In this document: in pieces, positions 1 to 6,506 of the stretch
Layout of the letters: each line of letters starts with the position of its first letter
Numbering within the stretch: position 1 is the stretch's first letter
Assembly (NCBI GenBank): GCA_964473715.1
Contig: CAYYQC010000034.1
Location: 1 to 10,237 of the forward strand
Source of the DNA: 2-12-FULL-41-16 sp964473715
GTDB taxonomy: Bacteria; Patescibacteriota; Patescibacteriia; Magasanikbacterales; UBA922
Length of the DNA: 10,237 bases
Reading direction: 5' to 3'
Notes under the pieces: generated by a model
Databases searched by the model: none
What the model was told of the DNA's origin: nothing
What the model saw: only the letters and a program-made list of their open reading frames with translations
Translations under genes and position numbers: made by a program

Positions 1-67
1 TATTCAGAGGTTTTCTGGCCAGATTATGCCAATTTTAGGCATTTTTGTCAACCAACAGGCCTCTCAA
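1..67. other. Left-edge non-coding stretch, no supported gene
   Basis: This stretch lies downstream of the epimerase stop. It holds two short dyads: a perfect 10-bp palindrome, TCTGGCCAGA, at 14-23, and a weak hairpin (5-bp arms ATGCC/GGCAT, 7-base loop, 29-45) followed by five T on the plus strand. The T run is on the wrong side to terminate the minus-strand epimerase transcript, so I do not call a terminator. No convincing reading frame enters from the left edge. Confidence 0.4.
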
Positions 68-1051
68 TTATTTCTTTCGTCCTTCAAACCAAGTAATAGT
101 CCGTTTAAGGCCAGTATTGAAATCAATGGTTGGTTCATAACCAAACCATTTTTTAGCCTTGGAAACATCGGCATGAGTGTGTTTTACATCGCCAATGCGA
201 GGCCCACGAATTTCAAGGTCAAGTTTTCGGCCAGTATATTTTTCAATTAATTTCTTTACTTCCAGAATTGTAGTACGTTCGCCATTCGCCACATTGAACA
301 CTTCGCCTCGACTTGGTTTATTCATCATCATGGCGCGAATATTTGCGTCTACTACATTGTCTACGTAGCAGAAATCACGAGATTGTGAACCATTACCTTC
401 TAGGAATGCGCGCTTGCCTTTTACCGGGAAATACATTTTTTCAAGCCAAGCAGAAATTACTGTGGAATAGGCTGAGTCACCAAATTGACCAGGGCCAAAC
501 ACATTAAAGTAACGGAGACAAACTGTGTCTAGACCATATAAATCACTAAAGATTTTGCAAAAAGGTTCAATGGCAAATTTTTGCATGGCATATGGAGATT
601 TTGGGTCTGGAAGATTTTCATGTTCTTTGGTTGGGAGTTTTTTGGCTCCACCATATACCGAAGAAGATGAAGAAAAGACAAAGCGTTTTACCTTATAATC
701 TTTACATTTTTCCATGAGTAATACTGTGCCGGCAATGTTTACAGCCGTAGTTTCAGCTGGTTGTTCTACAGAATATGAAACGCGTGGAATAGCTGCAAAA
801 TGAAAAACAAATTCGGGTTTATGTGTTTTGAAAATTTTGTCTAATATTTTTCCATCAGCAATAGAGCCTTTGTAAAAGGTTACATGCTTACCAACTTCTT
901 CGCGGCGTCCAGAAGAAAGGTCGTCAAGACCAATAATTTTAGTTTTAGGAAAACGCTTGGTAAACGTATTGGTAAAATTAGAACCAATAAAACCAGCGCA
1001 TCCGGTCACAAGAATTGTCTTGGGAGTGGTAAATTTGATTGATGATTTCAT
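68..1051 (-). CDS. NAD-dependent epimerase/dehydratase, extended SDR (UDP-sugar 4-epimerase-like)
   Basis: This 327-aa protein is a full-length extended short-chain dehydrogenase acting on a nucleotide sugar in the cytoplasm. Near the N-terminus is the NAD-binding TGCAGFIG motif (residues 16-23), followed by LDD at 42-44 after the second strand, as expected for adenosine-ribose binding. The catalytic set is a serine in the SSSSSVYG stretch (about 127-134) and YAMQK, giving Tyr154 and Lys158. The C-terminal half has a SRDFCYVDNVV-type segment resembling UDP-GlcNAc/UDP-Glc 4-epimerases of the WbpP/GalE group. The exact sugar cannot be read from sequence, and a dehydratase or decarboxylase of the same superfamily is possible. 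I chose the ATG at 1051; a TTG at 1078 would add nine residues and overlap the upstream yceI. It follows yceI by 10 bases and is probably co-transcribed, suggesting an envelope polysaccharide role (inference). Confidence 0.9.
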   Translation of the reverse strand: MKSSIKFTTPKTILVTGCAGFIGSNFTNTFTKRFPKTKIIGLDDLSSGRREEVGKHVTFYKGSIADGKILDKIFKTHKPEFVFHFAAIPRVSYSVEQPAETTAVNIAGTVLLMEKCKDYKVKRFVFSSSSSVYGGAKKLPTKEHENLPDPKSPYAMQKFAIEPFCKIFSDLYGLDTVCLRYFNVFGPGQFGDSAYSTVISAWLEKMYFPVKGKRAFLEGNGSQSRDFCYVDNVVDANIRAMMMNKPSRGEVFNVANGERTTILEVKKLIEKYTGRKLDLEIRGPRIGDVKHTHADVSKAKKWFGYEPTIDFNTGLKRTITWFEGRKK

Positions 1052-1061
1052 AAATATGAGA

Positions 1062-1742
1062 TTAAATGGTTTTGCCAATAAAATTAATAGTAATTTTTAC
1101 ACTTTCATCAACCCACGCAATGATTGGAAGCTTTGGAATTTCAATACCAAAATCTTTGTACAAAATTGTGGCCGAAACAGTTCCGTTCATTGTTTGTTCT
1201 TTGACAGTTGCTGTGCCTGAGAAAGTTACGTCTTTGGTAACACCAGCCACGGTTAATTTACCTGGTATTTTGAATGTTAATTCATCCCCTACTTTATTCA
1301 TTTCCTTTACTCCATTTGCTTCAAAAATAATAAATTCATTGGCATTATCAGCAGACTTTAGAACTATACGACCAACAGTATTATCGCGGCGAGCTTCGTC
1401 TGTTTTTAGAGTGCGTGCATTAACTTTAAAAATACCTAATTTAGATAAACTTGGGTCAATGGTATTAAAAGTTACTTGACCCTGCACATCAGAAGTCGTA
1501 CCTACCACATGTTTAGGTTTACCATTTAAGGTTTCATCAATTTCAAAAGTGGCAGTAGTGCCACTACTAGCCACATACACCACTTCACCCTCTTGTAAAA
1601 TAGAGTTAGCATCTCCGGTATCGAGAGAATCAGCGGTCATTTCAGTTGGGGCTGGGAGTGGACGAGAAAGGAACAAAAATGAGGAAATTCCAATTAAAGC
1701 GACTACGACAATGCCAATGCTTATTTTTTGTTTGGTTCCCAT
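1062..1742 (-). CDS. YceI-like lipocalin-fold protein with N-terminal membrane anchor
   Basis: This is a 226-aa protein. Residues 7-26 form one hydrophobic segment after a short Lys-containing N-terminus, then a Pro/Thr/Ser/Asp-rich linker to about residue 52. No lipobox cysteine or clear signal-peptidase site is seen, so I read it as a membrane anchor with the domain outside. Residues about 53-226 match the YceI domain: a beta-rich barrel with the DEARRDNTVG segment (115-124), GKLTVAGVTKDVTF (161-174) and a C-terminal VDESVKITINF strand. YceI proteins bind polyisoprenoid or other amphipathic molecules in a lipocalin-like pocket; the ligand here is unknown. A sigma70-type promoter lies directly upstream (1765-1793), making it first gene of a two-gene unit with the epimerase. 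Family assignment is firm, biological role is not. Confidence 0.88.
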   Translation of the reverse strand: MGTKQKISIGIVVVALIGISSFLFLSRPLPAPTEMTADSLDTGDANSILQEGEVVYVASSGTTATFEIDETLNGKPKHVVGTTSDVQGQVTFNTIDPSLSKLGIFKVNARTLKTDEARRDNTVGRIVLKSADNANEFIIFEANGVKEMNKVGDELTFKIPGKLTVAGVTKDVTFSGTATVKEQTMNGTVSATILYKDFGIEIPKLPIIAWVDESVKITINFIGKTI

Positions 1743-1764
1743 ATGTAATTATTTATATTCTTTA

Positions 1765-1793
1765 ATTTTACTAAAAAAATTACCTAATGCCAA
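1765..1793 (-). promoter_or_regulatory. Sigma70-type promoter for yceI-epimerase unit
   Basis: Reading the minus strand, TTGGCA (1793-1788) and TAAAAT (1770-1765) are separated by exactly 17 bases. The predicted start is near 1758, leaving a leader of about 16 nt without a Shine-Dalgarno sequence. The -35 sits in an octamer GCCCTTGG (1797-1790) that also occurs in the engB/SGNH divergent promoter region. The site overlaps the end of the upstream gene by a few bases. This is a pattern match only. Confidence 0.55.
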
Positions 1794-1797
1794 GGGC

Positions 1798-3294
1798 TTA
1801 CAGAGCGAGCATTTTGTAATAATCTACTGGGGCAAAATCATCAGTTAAAATTGGTAAACCTGTATCAGGCACTTTTCTCCATACTTTTGATAGATAGCCG
1901 TTTAATTCCTTATTATTACTTACCCATTTTGGGATTTGGTCAGATTTTAGTGCAATAATCATGACATTTTGAAGCGTAACTTCATTGGTATTGCTACGAA
2001 CTGGAATTATATAGACTTGAGGAAAAATACTTTTGTAGGTTTTGTATTCAGCTTCAAGAAATTTACCTTTTTCACCATCAAGAGCAGTAATGGTGTTGAG
2101 AAGAACAACTCCACTATCTGACAAACTAGTATAAACACTCTGTACAGCTTCTTGTGTGGTTAAATGAAAAGGCACTGAAGAATGTGAGTTAAACGCATCG
2201 ATGTAGATTACATCGTACTGTTTAGAATTTCTATTTAAATAAATTCGTCCATCTTCATGAATAATGTTTAAGCGTGGATCGTCTTTTAAATGAAAATACT
2301 GACGCGCAAGTGCAGTCATGCCTGGATCAATTTCTACCACATCAAGATGTGCCTCTGGATTTTGAATAAGAAAATCTTTGGGATATGAATATGCGCAACC
2401 CCCAATAACTAAGGCATTTTTTAAATTAGGAAAAAAATGATTTCCTAATCTATAAAATTTAGTATATTCAGCGACCAATTCAGTTGGATTATCCAAATAC
2501 ATGGCTGATTGAATGCCTCCTGGGTCAGTCACCAAATTAAGCTTTTTTCGTTGTGTTTGGTTGGAAATAGTTTCATATAACCAAATTCGGTTATAAACCG
2601 TATCAATATCTACAGCATGTGCTTTGCTCGGACTCTGAAGCGTACCAAAAACAACGGCCGTTGCTACCAAGATTGCAATGGCCCAAAGTTTCTTTTTTTT
2701 CGATATTGTCTCTGCAGCAATAAGCAAAATGCTCATGAATAATAAGGCCAAAGAAATTCCAATGAGAATTCTATTTGTTCCTAACTGTGGAATTAAATAA
2801 AAGCCAGCGAAAAAAGTACCAGCAATACTGCCGATGGTGGAAATGGCCGATAGTCTTCCCACCACGCTTCCAGAGGTATCTAATCCAGACAAACGCAATC
2901 GTGTGGCATATGGCGAAACCATACCTAAAAATAATGAGGCTGGAGCAAATAAAATAATTGCCAAGAGCACGCTTTCCATTTGTAAACCCAAATTCCAATT
3001 GGCTAAAGTTTCTGGCACGCTATCACGTAAACTAGCGGTTAATCTTACACAAATAGCCGCCAGGGCAATAATAAAAGCCAGGCTAATTGTTTCCTGGCGT
3101 TTGTCAGCAATTTTACCGCCATAATAATAGCCCAAACTCAAACTGCCTAAAATTACTCCAATTAAACTGGCCCACACAAAAATAGATGTTCCTACGTAGG
3201 GCGCAAGTACACGAGAGCCAGCTAATTCATACATCATTACGATCCCGCCAGATAAAAAGACCACGGCTTCTAAAATGTATTTTCGCACACGCAT
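1798..3294 (-). CDS. Fused membrane domain / spermidine synthase-like (Rossmann methyltransferase-fold) protein
   Basis: This 498-aa two-domain protein starts with about seven hydrophobic segments (around 8-26, 39-60, 69-88, 107-126, 150-170, 175-195 and 203-219), including the typical MMYELAGSRVLAPYVG start. Residues about 230-498 are a spermidine-synthase-like Rossmann domain: a GIQSAMYL strand (260-267), a glycine loop IGGCAYSYPKD (297-307), VEID (320-323, acidic residue for the nucleoside ribose) and YDVIYIDAF (360-368). Polyamine synthases usually have a GGGDG-type loop; here it is GGCAY. The family is widespread as 'fused MFS/spermidine synthase', but its reaction is not settled, and polyamine synthesis should not be assumed; no speD is in the window. 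It starts two bases after the engB stop, so it is the second gene of that unit. Confidence 0.82.
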   Translation of the reverse strand: MRVRKYILEAVVFLSGGIVMMYELAGSRVLAPYVGTSIFVWASLIGVILGSLSLGYYYGGKIADKRQETISLAFIIALAAICVRLTASLRDSVPETLANWNLGLQMESVLLAIILFAPASLFLGMVSPYATRLRLSGLDTSGSVVGRLSAISTIGSIAGTFFAGFYLIPQLGTNRILIGISLALLFMSILLIAAETISKKKKLWAIAILVATAVVFGTLQSPSKAHAVDIDTVYNRIWLYETISNQTQRKKLNLVTDPGGIQSAMYLDNPTELVAEYTKFYRLGNHFFPNLKNALVIGGCAYSYPKDFLIQNPEAHLDVVEIDPGMTALARQYFHLKDDPRLNIIHEDGRIYLNRNSKQYDVIYIDAFNSHSSVPFHLTTQEAVQSVYTSLSDSGVVLLNTITALDGEKGKFLEAEYKTYKSIFPQVYIIPVRSNTNEVTLQNVMIIALKSDQIPKWVSNNKELNGYLSKVWRKVPDTGLPILTDDFAPVDYYKMLAL

Positions 3295-3296
3295 AG

Positions 3297-3866
3297 TTAC
3301 GATAAAATTTCTTCCACTAAATCACCAATACCAATTTTTTTAGTAGCTGAAAATGGAATAATTGGATGGTCACCAACTTCGTCTTGGAGGTCTTGAAGTT
3401 TATCTTCATATTGAGAAGATTTTATTTTATCCACTTTATTAGCCAAAACTACAATATTTTTTCCTGCTTTTTCCAAAGCATCCAACATTTCTACATCAAG
3501 CGGAGTGAGACCAACTTCACCATCTACAATCATCACTACTTTTTTTGGCTCATATTCAGATTTGAATAAATACCAATCAATTACTTTTTGATATCGTTCT
3601 CGTCCAGCTTTCACGGTTTTAGCAAAACCATATCCAGGAAGATCAAGTAAATATACCCGATTATTTAAAACGTATAAGTTAATTTCCTGCGTGCTACCAG
3701 GTGTTTTACTGACTCTAGCCAATGTTTTTTGACCAACAATGGCATTGATAGTACTGGATTTTCCTACATTAGAGCGTCCAATAAAAGCAATTTGAGGATT
3801 GTCATATTCAAGCACATCATCTGTGCCCACGATTCCTTTGACAAATTTGGCAGAAGTGATTTTCAT
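3297..3866 (-). CDS. engB: Ribosome biogenesis GTP-binding protein YihA/EngB
   Basis: This 189-aa TRAFAC-class GTPase is needed for late 50S ribosomal subunit assembly and acts in the cytoplasm. All G motifs are present: G1 GRSNVGKS (30-37), G2 Thr59 in TPGSTQ, G3 DLPGYG (75-80), G4 NKVD (143-146) and G5 SAT (173-175). Length is typical for the family. The ATG at 3866 is preferred; a TTG at 3893 would add nine residues, but a good promoter lies between, which would then fall inside the gene. The predicted transcription start is two bases before the ATG, so the mRNA is probably leaderless. It is divergent from the SGNH hydrolase and followed after two bases by the fused spermidine-synthase-like gene; that pairing looks positional, not functional. 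Confidence 0.95.
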   Translation of the reverse strand: MKITSAKFVKGIVGTDDVLEYDNPQIAFIGRSNVGKSSTINAIVGQKTLARVSKTPGSTQEINLYVLNNRVYLLDLPGYGFAKTVKAGRERYQKVIDWYLFKSEYEPKKVVMIVDGEVGLTPLDVEMLDALEKAGKNIVVLANKVDKIKSSQYEDKLQDLQDEVGDHPIIPFSATKKIGIGDLVEEILS

Positions 3867-3874
3867 ATATTCAC

Positions 3875-3903
3875 ATAATACGCCTTTGGGCAAGGGTTGT
3901 AAA
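3875..3903 (-). promoter_or_regulatory. Promoter of engB operon, predicted leaderless
   Basis: On the minus strand, TTTACA (3903-3898, five of six to consensus) and TATTAT (3880-3875, five of six) are separated by exactly 17 bases. The expected start is at about 3868, only two bases before the engB ATG at 3866. The spacer contains CCCTTG and AAAGGC, which recur in the spacer of the opposing promoter. The only base-pairing leader for a ribosome would be absent, so initiation would be at the 5' end. Confidence 0.6.
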
Positions 3904-3928
3904 GCTTGCCAGCCCTTGGTTTAAAGGC
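3882..3928. repeat. Large imperfect dyad spanning two divergent promoters
   Basis: Arms read inward from both sides: GCCTTT (3882-3887) pairs with AAAGGC (3923-3928), and CAAGGGTTG (3891-3899) pairs with CAGCCCTTG (3910-3918) apart from one position. The centre is the palindrome AAGCTT (3902-3907). The two -10 hexamers (3875-3880 and 3929-3934) sit at equal distance from this centre. It may be an operator for a dimeric regulator of both genes, or simply a duplicated promoter core element; sequence alone does not decide. Confidence 0.5.
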
Positions 3929-3934
3929 TATAGT
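3906..3934 (+). promoter_or_regulatory. Promoter of SGNH hydrolase gene, predicted leaderless
   Basis: TTGCCA (3906-3911) and TATAGT (3929-3934) are separated by exactly 17 bases. The expected start is about 3941 and the ATG begins at 3943, giving a leader of about two nt. The spacer has CCCTTG and AAAGGC as in the opposing engB promoter; the two -35 elements are only two bases apart, so two polymerases could hardly bind at once. Confidence 0.6.
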
Positions 3935-3942
3935 GTAATTAT

Positions 3943-4674
3943 ATGATTAAATTTACAAAGTATTCACTCTACTTAGCAGTGGCCATTTTAAGCGTCTATT
4001 TATTAGTGTATTTTATTCGTTTTCGTTATATCTTGTTTTTGGCACAAAATCCCGTGATTGTCCAGGTTAATCAGGAATTAGGCAAAGGTCCTTTGCTCAA
4101 ATATATTGCGGCTGGCGACAGTACCGTGCAGGGTCGTGGTGCATCAGTGGTAGAAAAAACATACCCATATAAAATTGCTGAGTATTTGGCTCAAGATCAT
4201 ACAGTGGAATACAAAAACATTGGTGTTAGTGGTGCCCGATTACGTGATTTAAAAGAAAAGCAATTACCAACCATTATTGCGTATCAACCTGATATCATAA
4301 CTATTTCAATTGGTGGAAATGATATTGATCGTTTAGCATCAAAAGACTATGTGCTGGAAAATTTAAATTTTATTATCAGTGAGCTAAACACCAAAACTCA
4401 GGCAAAAATTTACATTGCAAATTTACCTAATTTCACTGGTGCACAGCTTCTCCCCTATCCATACATTTGGTTAATTGAAAAGCGTTCAGCTCCAATAAAT
4501 CGTGCTATTATTGCTTTGGAATCTGACCGCATTAAAATAGCCAATGTTCATGATTTTTTTGCTGCACACGCAAAAATTGAAAGCACGTATTCGGCGGACT
4601 ATTTTCACCCCAATGATTATGGATATGAATTATGGACGGCTGCGTTTTTAGAAAAGATGAAAGATCTACAATAA
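3943..4674 (+). CDS. Membrane-anchored SGNH/GDSL-family hydrolase
   Basis: This is a 243-aa serine esterase-like protein. Residues 9-33 are hydrophobic with few basic residues before them, so it is probably anchored with the catalytic domain outside; no lipobox is seen. The SGNH blocks are all present: block I GDST with Ser60, block II Gly in NIGVSGA (92-98), block III GGND (124-127, Asn126) and block V with Asp219 and His222 in DYFHPND. Family members deacylate lipids, carbohydrates or peptidoglycan; the substrate here is unknown, and an envelope polysaccharide or lipid is a guess from location. It is the only plus-strand gene in the window, has its own promoter with an almost absent leader, and its last nine bases overlap the convergent MgtE-like gene. 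Confidence 0.88.
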   Translation: MIKFTKYSLYLAVAILSVYLLVYFIRFRYILFLAQNPVIVQVNQELGKGPLLKYIAAGDSTVQGRGASVVEKTYPYKIAEYLAQDHTVEYKNIGVSGARLRDLKEKQLPTIIAYQPDIITISIGGNDIDRLASKDYVLENLNFIISELNTKTQAKIYIANLPNFTGAQLLPYPYIWLIEKRSAPINRAIIALESDRIKIANVHDFFAAHAKIESTYSADYFHPNDYGYELWTAAFLEKMKDLQ

Positions 4675-5214
4675 GATGGCTGTCGCAATCATTCCAAAAA
4701 TCATTACACTAACTGTGTCTTGAACCACCGTGGCCATTGGTCCAGCCCAAACAGCAGGGTCTTCATGTTGTAATTCTAAAATTTCAGAAATTACTAAAGC
4801 AATTACTGGGGCCACAAAAACTGCACCAAATACGCCTAATCCCACGGCCATGGCTAATTCATATGATTTAAACCAGGCCATAACGATTCCCCCAGTTAAC
4901 ACGCTAAAAAAAGTTCCCAGAATAATACCGAGGATTGATTCTTTAATTAAATAAGTATGAAAGTTAGCCTTACCTGTTTTGAGGTCACGCACATAAATAG
5001 TTTGTGTTTGTGAGCCTACGGCAGCGGCTAAATACACAATAAATGGGATAAAAAAAGCAATGGCCACGTTTTCTGCCACTACTTCCTCAAAGCGAGAGGC
5101 CACAAAAGAAAGAAACAAACCTAAAAACAAGCCTACCATTAAAGATGGAATTCGAAGTTTAAATAATCGTTGCACTGGTGTGTGGTCGTCATCAACGTAT
5201 TTAGCAGTAGCCAT
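4666..5214 (-). CDS. MgtE-type divalent cation transporter, membrane domain only
   Basis: This is a 182-aa integral membrane protein matching the C-terminal pore domain of MgtE/SLC41 Mg2+ channels. Five hydrophobic segments follow a short acidic N-terminus. The family signature AAAVGSQTQTIYVRDL (64-77) stands where MgtE has its GNAGSQ-type loop, and a DPAVWAGPMATVVQD segment (152-166) stands where MgtE has its conserved Pro and pore-lining Asp; Asp166 is the likely counterpart. Full MgtE is about 450 aa, with a cytosolic N domain and two CBS domains that sense Mg2+; both are absent, so gating must differ or a partner is needed. It ends with TAG, overlapping the SGNH gene by nine bases on the opposite strand, and lies nine bases after the four-TM unknown protein. 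Mg2+ specificity is inferred from the family. Confidence 0.82.
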   Translation of the reverse strand: MATAKYVDDDHTPVQRLFKLRIPSLMVGLFLGLFLSFVASRFEEVVAENVAIAFFIPFIVYLAAAVGSQTQTIYVRDLKTGKANFHTYLIKESILGIILGTFFSVLTGGIVMAWFKSYELAMAVGLGVFGAVFVAPVIALVISEILELQHEDPAVWAGPMATVVQDTVSVMIFGMIATAILL

Positions 5215-5223
5215 AGAATTAAA

Positions 5224-5733
5224 TTATTTAAATATAATTACCAAAGCCCCAAAAAGTGCTACTAAGAAAATAATAGAGCCTATAATAAATTTAAGCATAA
5301 AAGACGTAAAACTTTTATTTGCTTTTGCTTTGGCCGCTAATTTTTCCTCAACAGTTTTAATATTAAAACCTGGGGCAATTTCTTTTTCACCAGTAATAAC
5401 TAGCAACGGCTCCATAATAGCGGGATAAAACCAAATCCAACTAATTGGGGCAAAAATTATACTTAACAGGTAACTAGTGTCGGCAAATTTTTCGGCTTTA
5501 ATTACTTTTCTACAAAAATAAACAAAATATGCCCAAGCCACTAAACAAAAAATCCCAAAATATAAGTCATACGGTGTAGGAAGTTTTAGGTATTTTGATA
5601 GACCAATCAAGAGTAATAATAATGGAAATAAAATTCTAAGTTGTAGTAAATAGCCTCTCGCCTCTTCTACACTTTTAATAGTAGTCAGCGCTAAATATTC
5701 TTCTTTAGTCATTGGCTTGGCTGTGGTTTCCAT
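5224..5733 (-). CDS. Hypothetical four-TM membrane protein
   Basis: I do not recognise this 169-aa protein. It has a hydrophilic N-terminus (1-30, beginning METTAKPMTKEEY), then hydrophobic segments at about 33-47, 56-74, 86-104 and 145-167. Between the third and fourth lies a loop (about 115-143) with a Lys/Ala/Glu-rich stretch that is likely helical and cytosolic. No catalytic motif is visible. It starts three bases after the alpha/beta hydrolase stop and ends nine bases before the MgtE-like gene, so it is almost certainly co-transcribed with both. An auxiliary role for the MgtE-like channel, which lacks its regulatory domains, is possible but only a positional guess. Confidence 0.7.
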   Translation of the reverse strand: METTAKPMTKEEYLALTTIKSVEEARGYLLQLRILFPLLLLLIGLSKYLKLPTPYDLYFGIFCLVAWAYFVYFCRKVIKAEKFADTSYLLSIIFAPISWIWFYPAIMEPLLVITGEKEIAPGFNIKTVEEKLAAKAKANKSFTSFMLKFIIGSIIFLVALFGALVIIFK

Positions 5734-5736
5734 ACA

Positions 5737-6504
5737 TTAGATTAGTTGTTTCAAATTGGTAATTATTATATCATTTATCAGCTTTATTTGCTCAGGATAT
5801 TTCCGGTAATCATGTCCCACACCCGGAATCAAAAGATATTTTTTGTTTTCTGGTGCTTGGTCAAATAGAGTTTTCACATCTTCAGGCAAAGCCACCTGAT
5901 CTTCTGCACCAGCCACCATAATTAAGGGAGCCTGCAAGTTTGGCAATTTAGCCAACAAGTCATACTGTAAGCGGTCAGCTACATATGAAAATGGAATAAT
6001 AATTTCCTTAGTTTTATTTGAATTTGGAATGTCACGATGTGAAATTCGCTTGCCTAGTTTTTCCCATTTTTCAATAATAGGCTTGTTACTTTCCTTAATA
6101 AAAGGATAGGCACTCATAATTACAAGCAAGGCCGAAACACGAGGGTCCTGGCAGGCATGATATAGAGCCATAAATCCACCTTTACTGTGTCCGCCAAGTA
6201 AAAGATAGGTAAAATTATCTTGCTTTTCCATGAAATCAATTACATTCTTTAGATCTTCTAAATAGTGCGTAGTTAAATATTCTCCCACACTTTTGCTCTC
6301 CCAAATACCAGTCGCATCAAATCGCGCTACTGTATATCCTTCTTTACATAAGTCTTCAGCTAAGCCAGCCAAGTGCGCGTAATCTTTGGAATCCAAAAAA
6401 CCACTGCATAGAATTGCCAGTTTTTTAGTCTTTATTTCCGGATGATTAATTGCTAACGCAATCTTTCCTTTGGTTGACTCAATAAAAATTTGCTCAACAC
6501 GCAT
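5737..6504 (-). CDS. Alpha/beta hydrolase (serine peptidase/esterase-like)
   Basis: This 255-aa protein is a complete alpha/beta hydrolase with no signal peptide, so cytoplasmic. It has an oxyanion-type turn LCSGF (32-36), a FDATGIWES segment (62-70) equivalent to the usual D-x-x-G-x-G-x-S loop, nucleophile elbow GHSKGG with Ser107, acid Asp202 in AGAEDQ and base His231 in GVGHDYRKYP. The layout resembles the BAAT/Hydrolase_4-type acyl esterases and dipeptidyl-peptidase-like family often annotated as 'alpha/beta fold hydrolase'. The substrate is unknown. It starts two bases after the MazG-like gene and ends three bases before the four-TM gene, inside a tightly packed unit. Confidence 0.87.
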   Translation of the reverse strand: MRVEQIFIESTKGKIALAINHPEIKTKKLAILCSGFLDSKDYAHLAGLAEDLCKEGYTVARFDATGIWESKSVGEYLTTHYLEDLKNVIDFMEKQDNFTYLLLGGHSKGGFMALYHACQDPRVSALLVIMSAYPFIKESNKPIIEKWEKLGKRISHRDIPNSNKTKEIIIPFSYVADRLQYDLLAKLPNLQAPLIMVAGAEDQVALPEDVKTLFDQAPENKKYLLIPGVGHDYRKYPEQIKLINDIIITNLKQLI

Positions 6505-6506
6505 AT

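Noticed and set aside
4..42. A 12-codon minus-strand frame starting MPKIGIIWPENL just past the epimerase, ended by TGA
   Set aside because: The residues look like a gene start, but TGA stops it and it overlaps a short hairpin. Calling it real would require TGA recoding or a sequencing error, for which the rest of the window gives no support.
1052..1078. Nine-residue N-terminal extension of the epimerase from a TTG start
   Set aside because: It would overlap yceI, and the ATG at 1051 gives a normal SDR N-terminus just before the NAD-binding strand.
3867..3893. Nine-residue N-terminal extension of EngB from a TTG start
   Set aside because: The extension covers the -10 of a strong promoter; the ATG at 3866 matches the usual EngB start.
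3943..4674. Lone plus-strand SGNH gene as a recent insertion
   Set aside because: No target-site repeats, recombinase or clear shift in base composition is visible at its ends; it shares its promoter architecture with engB.
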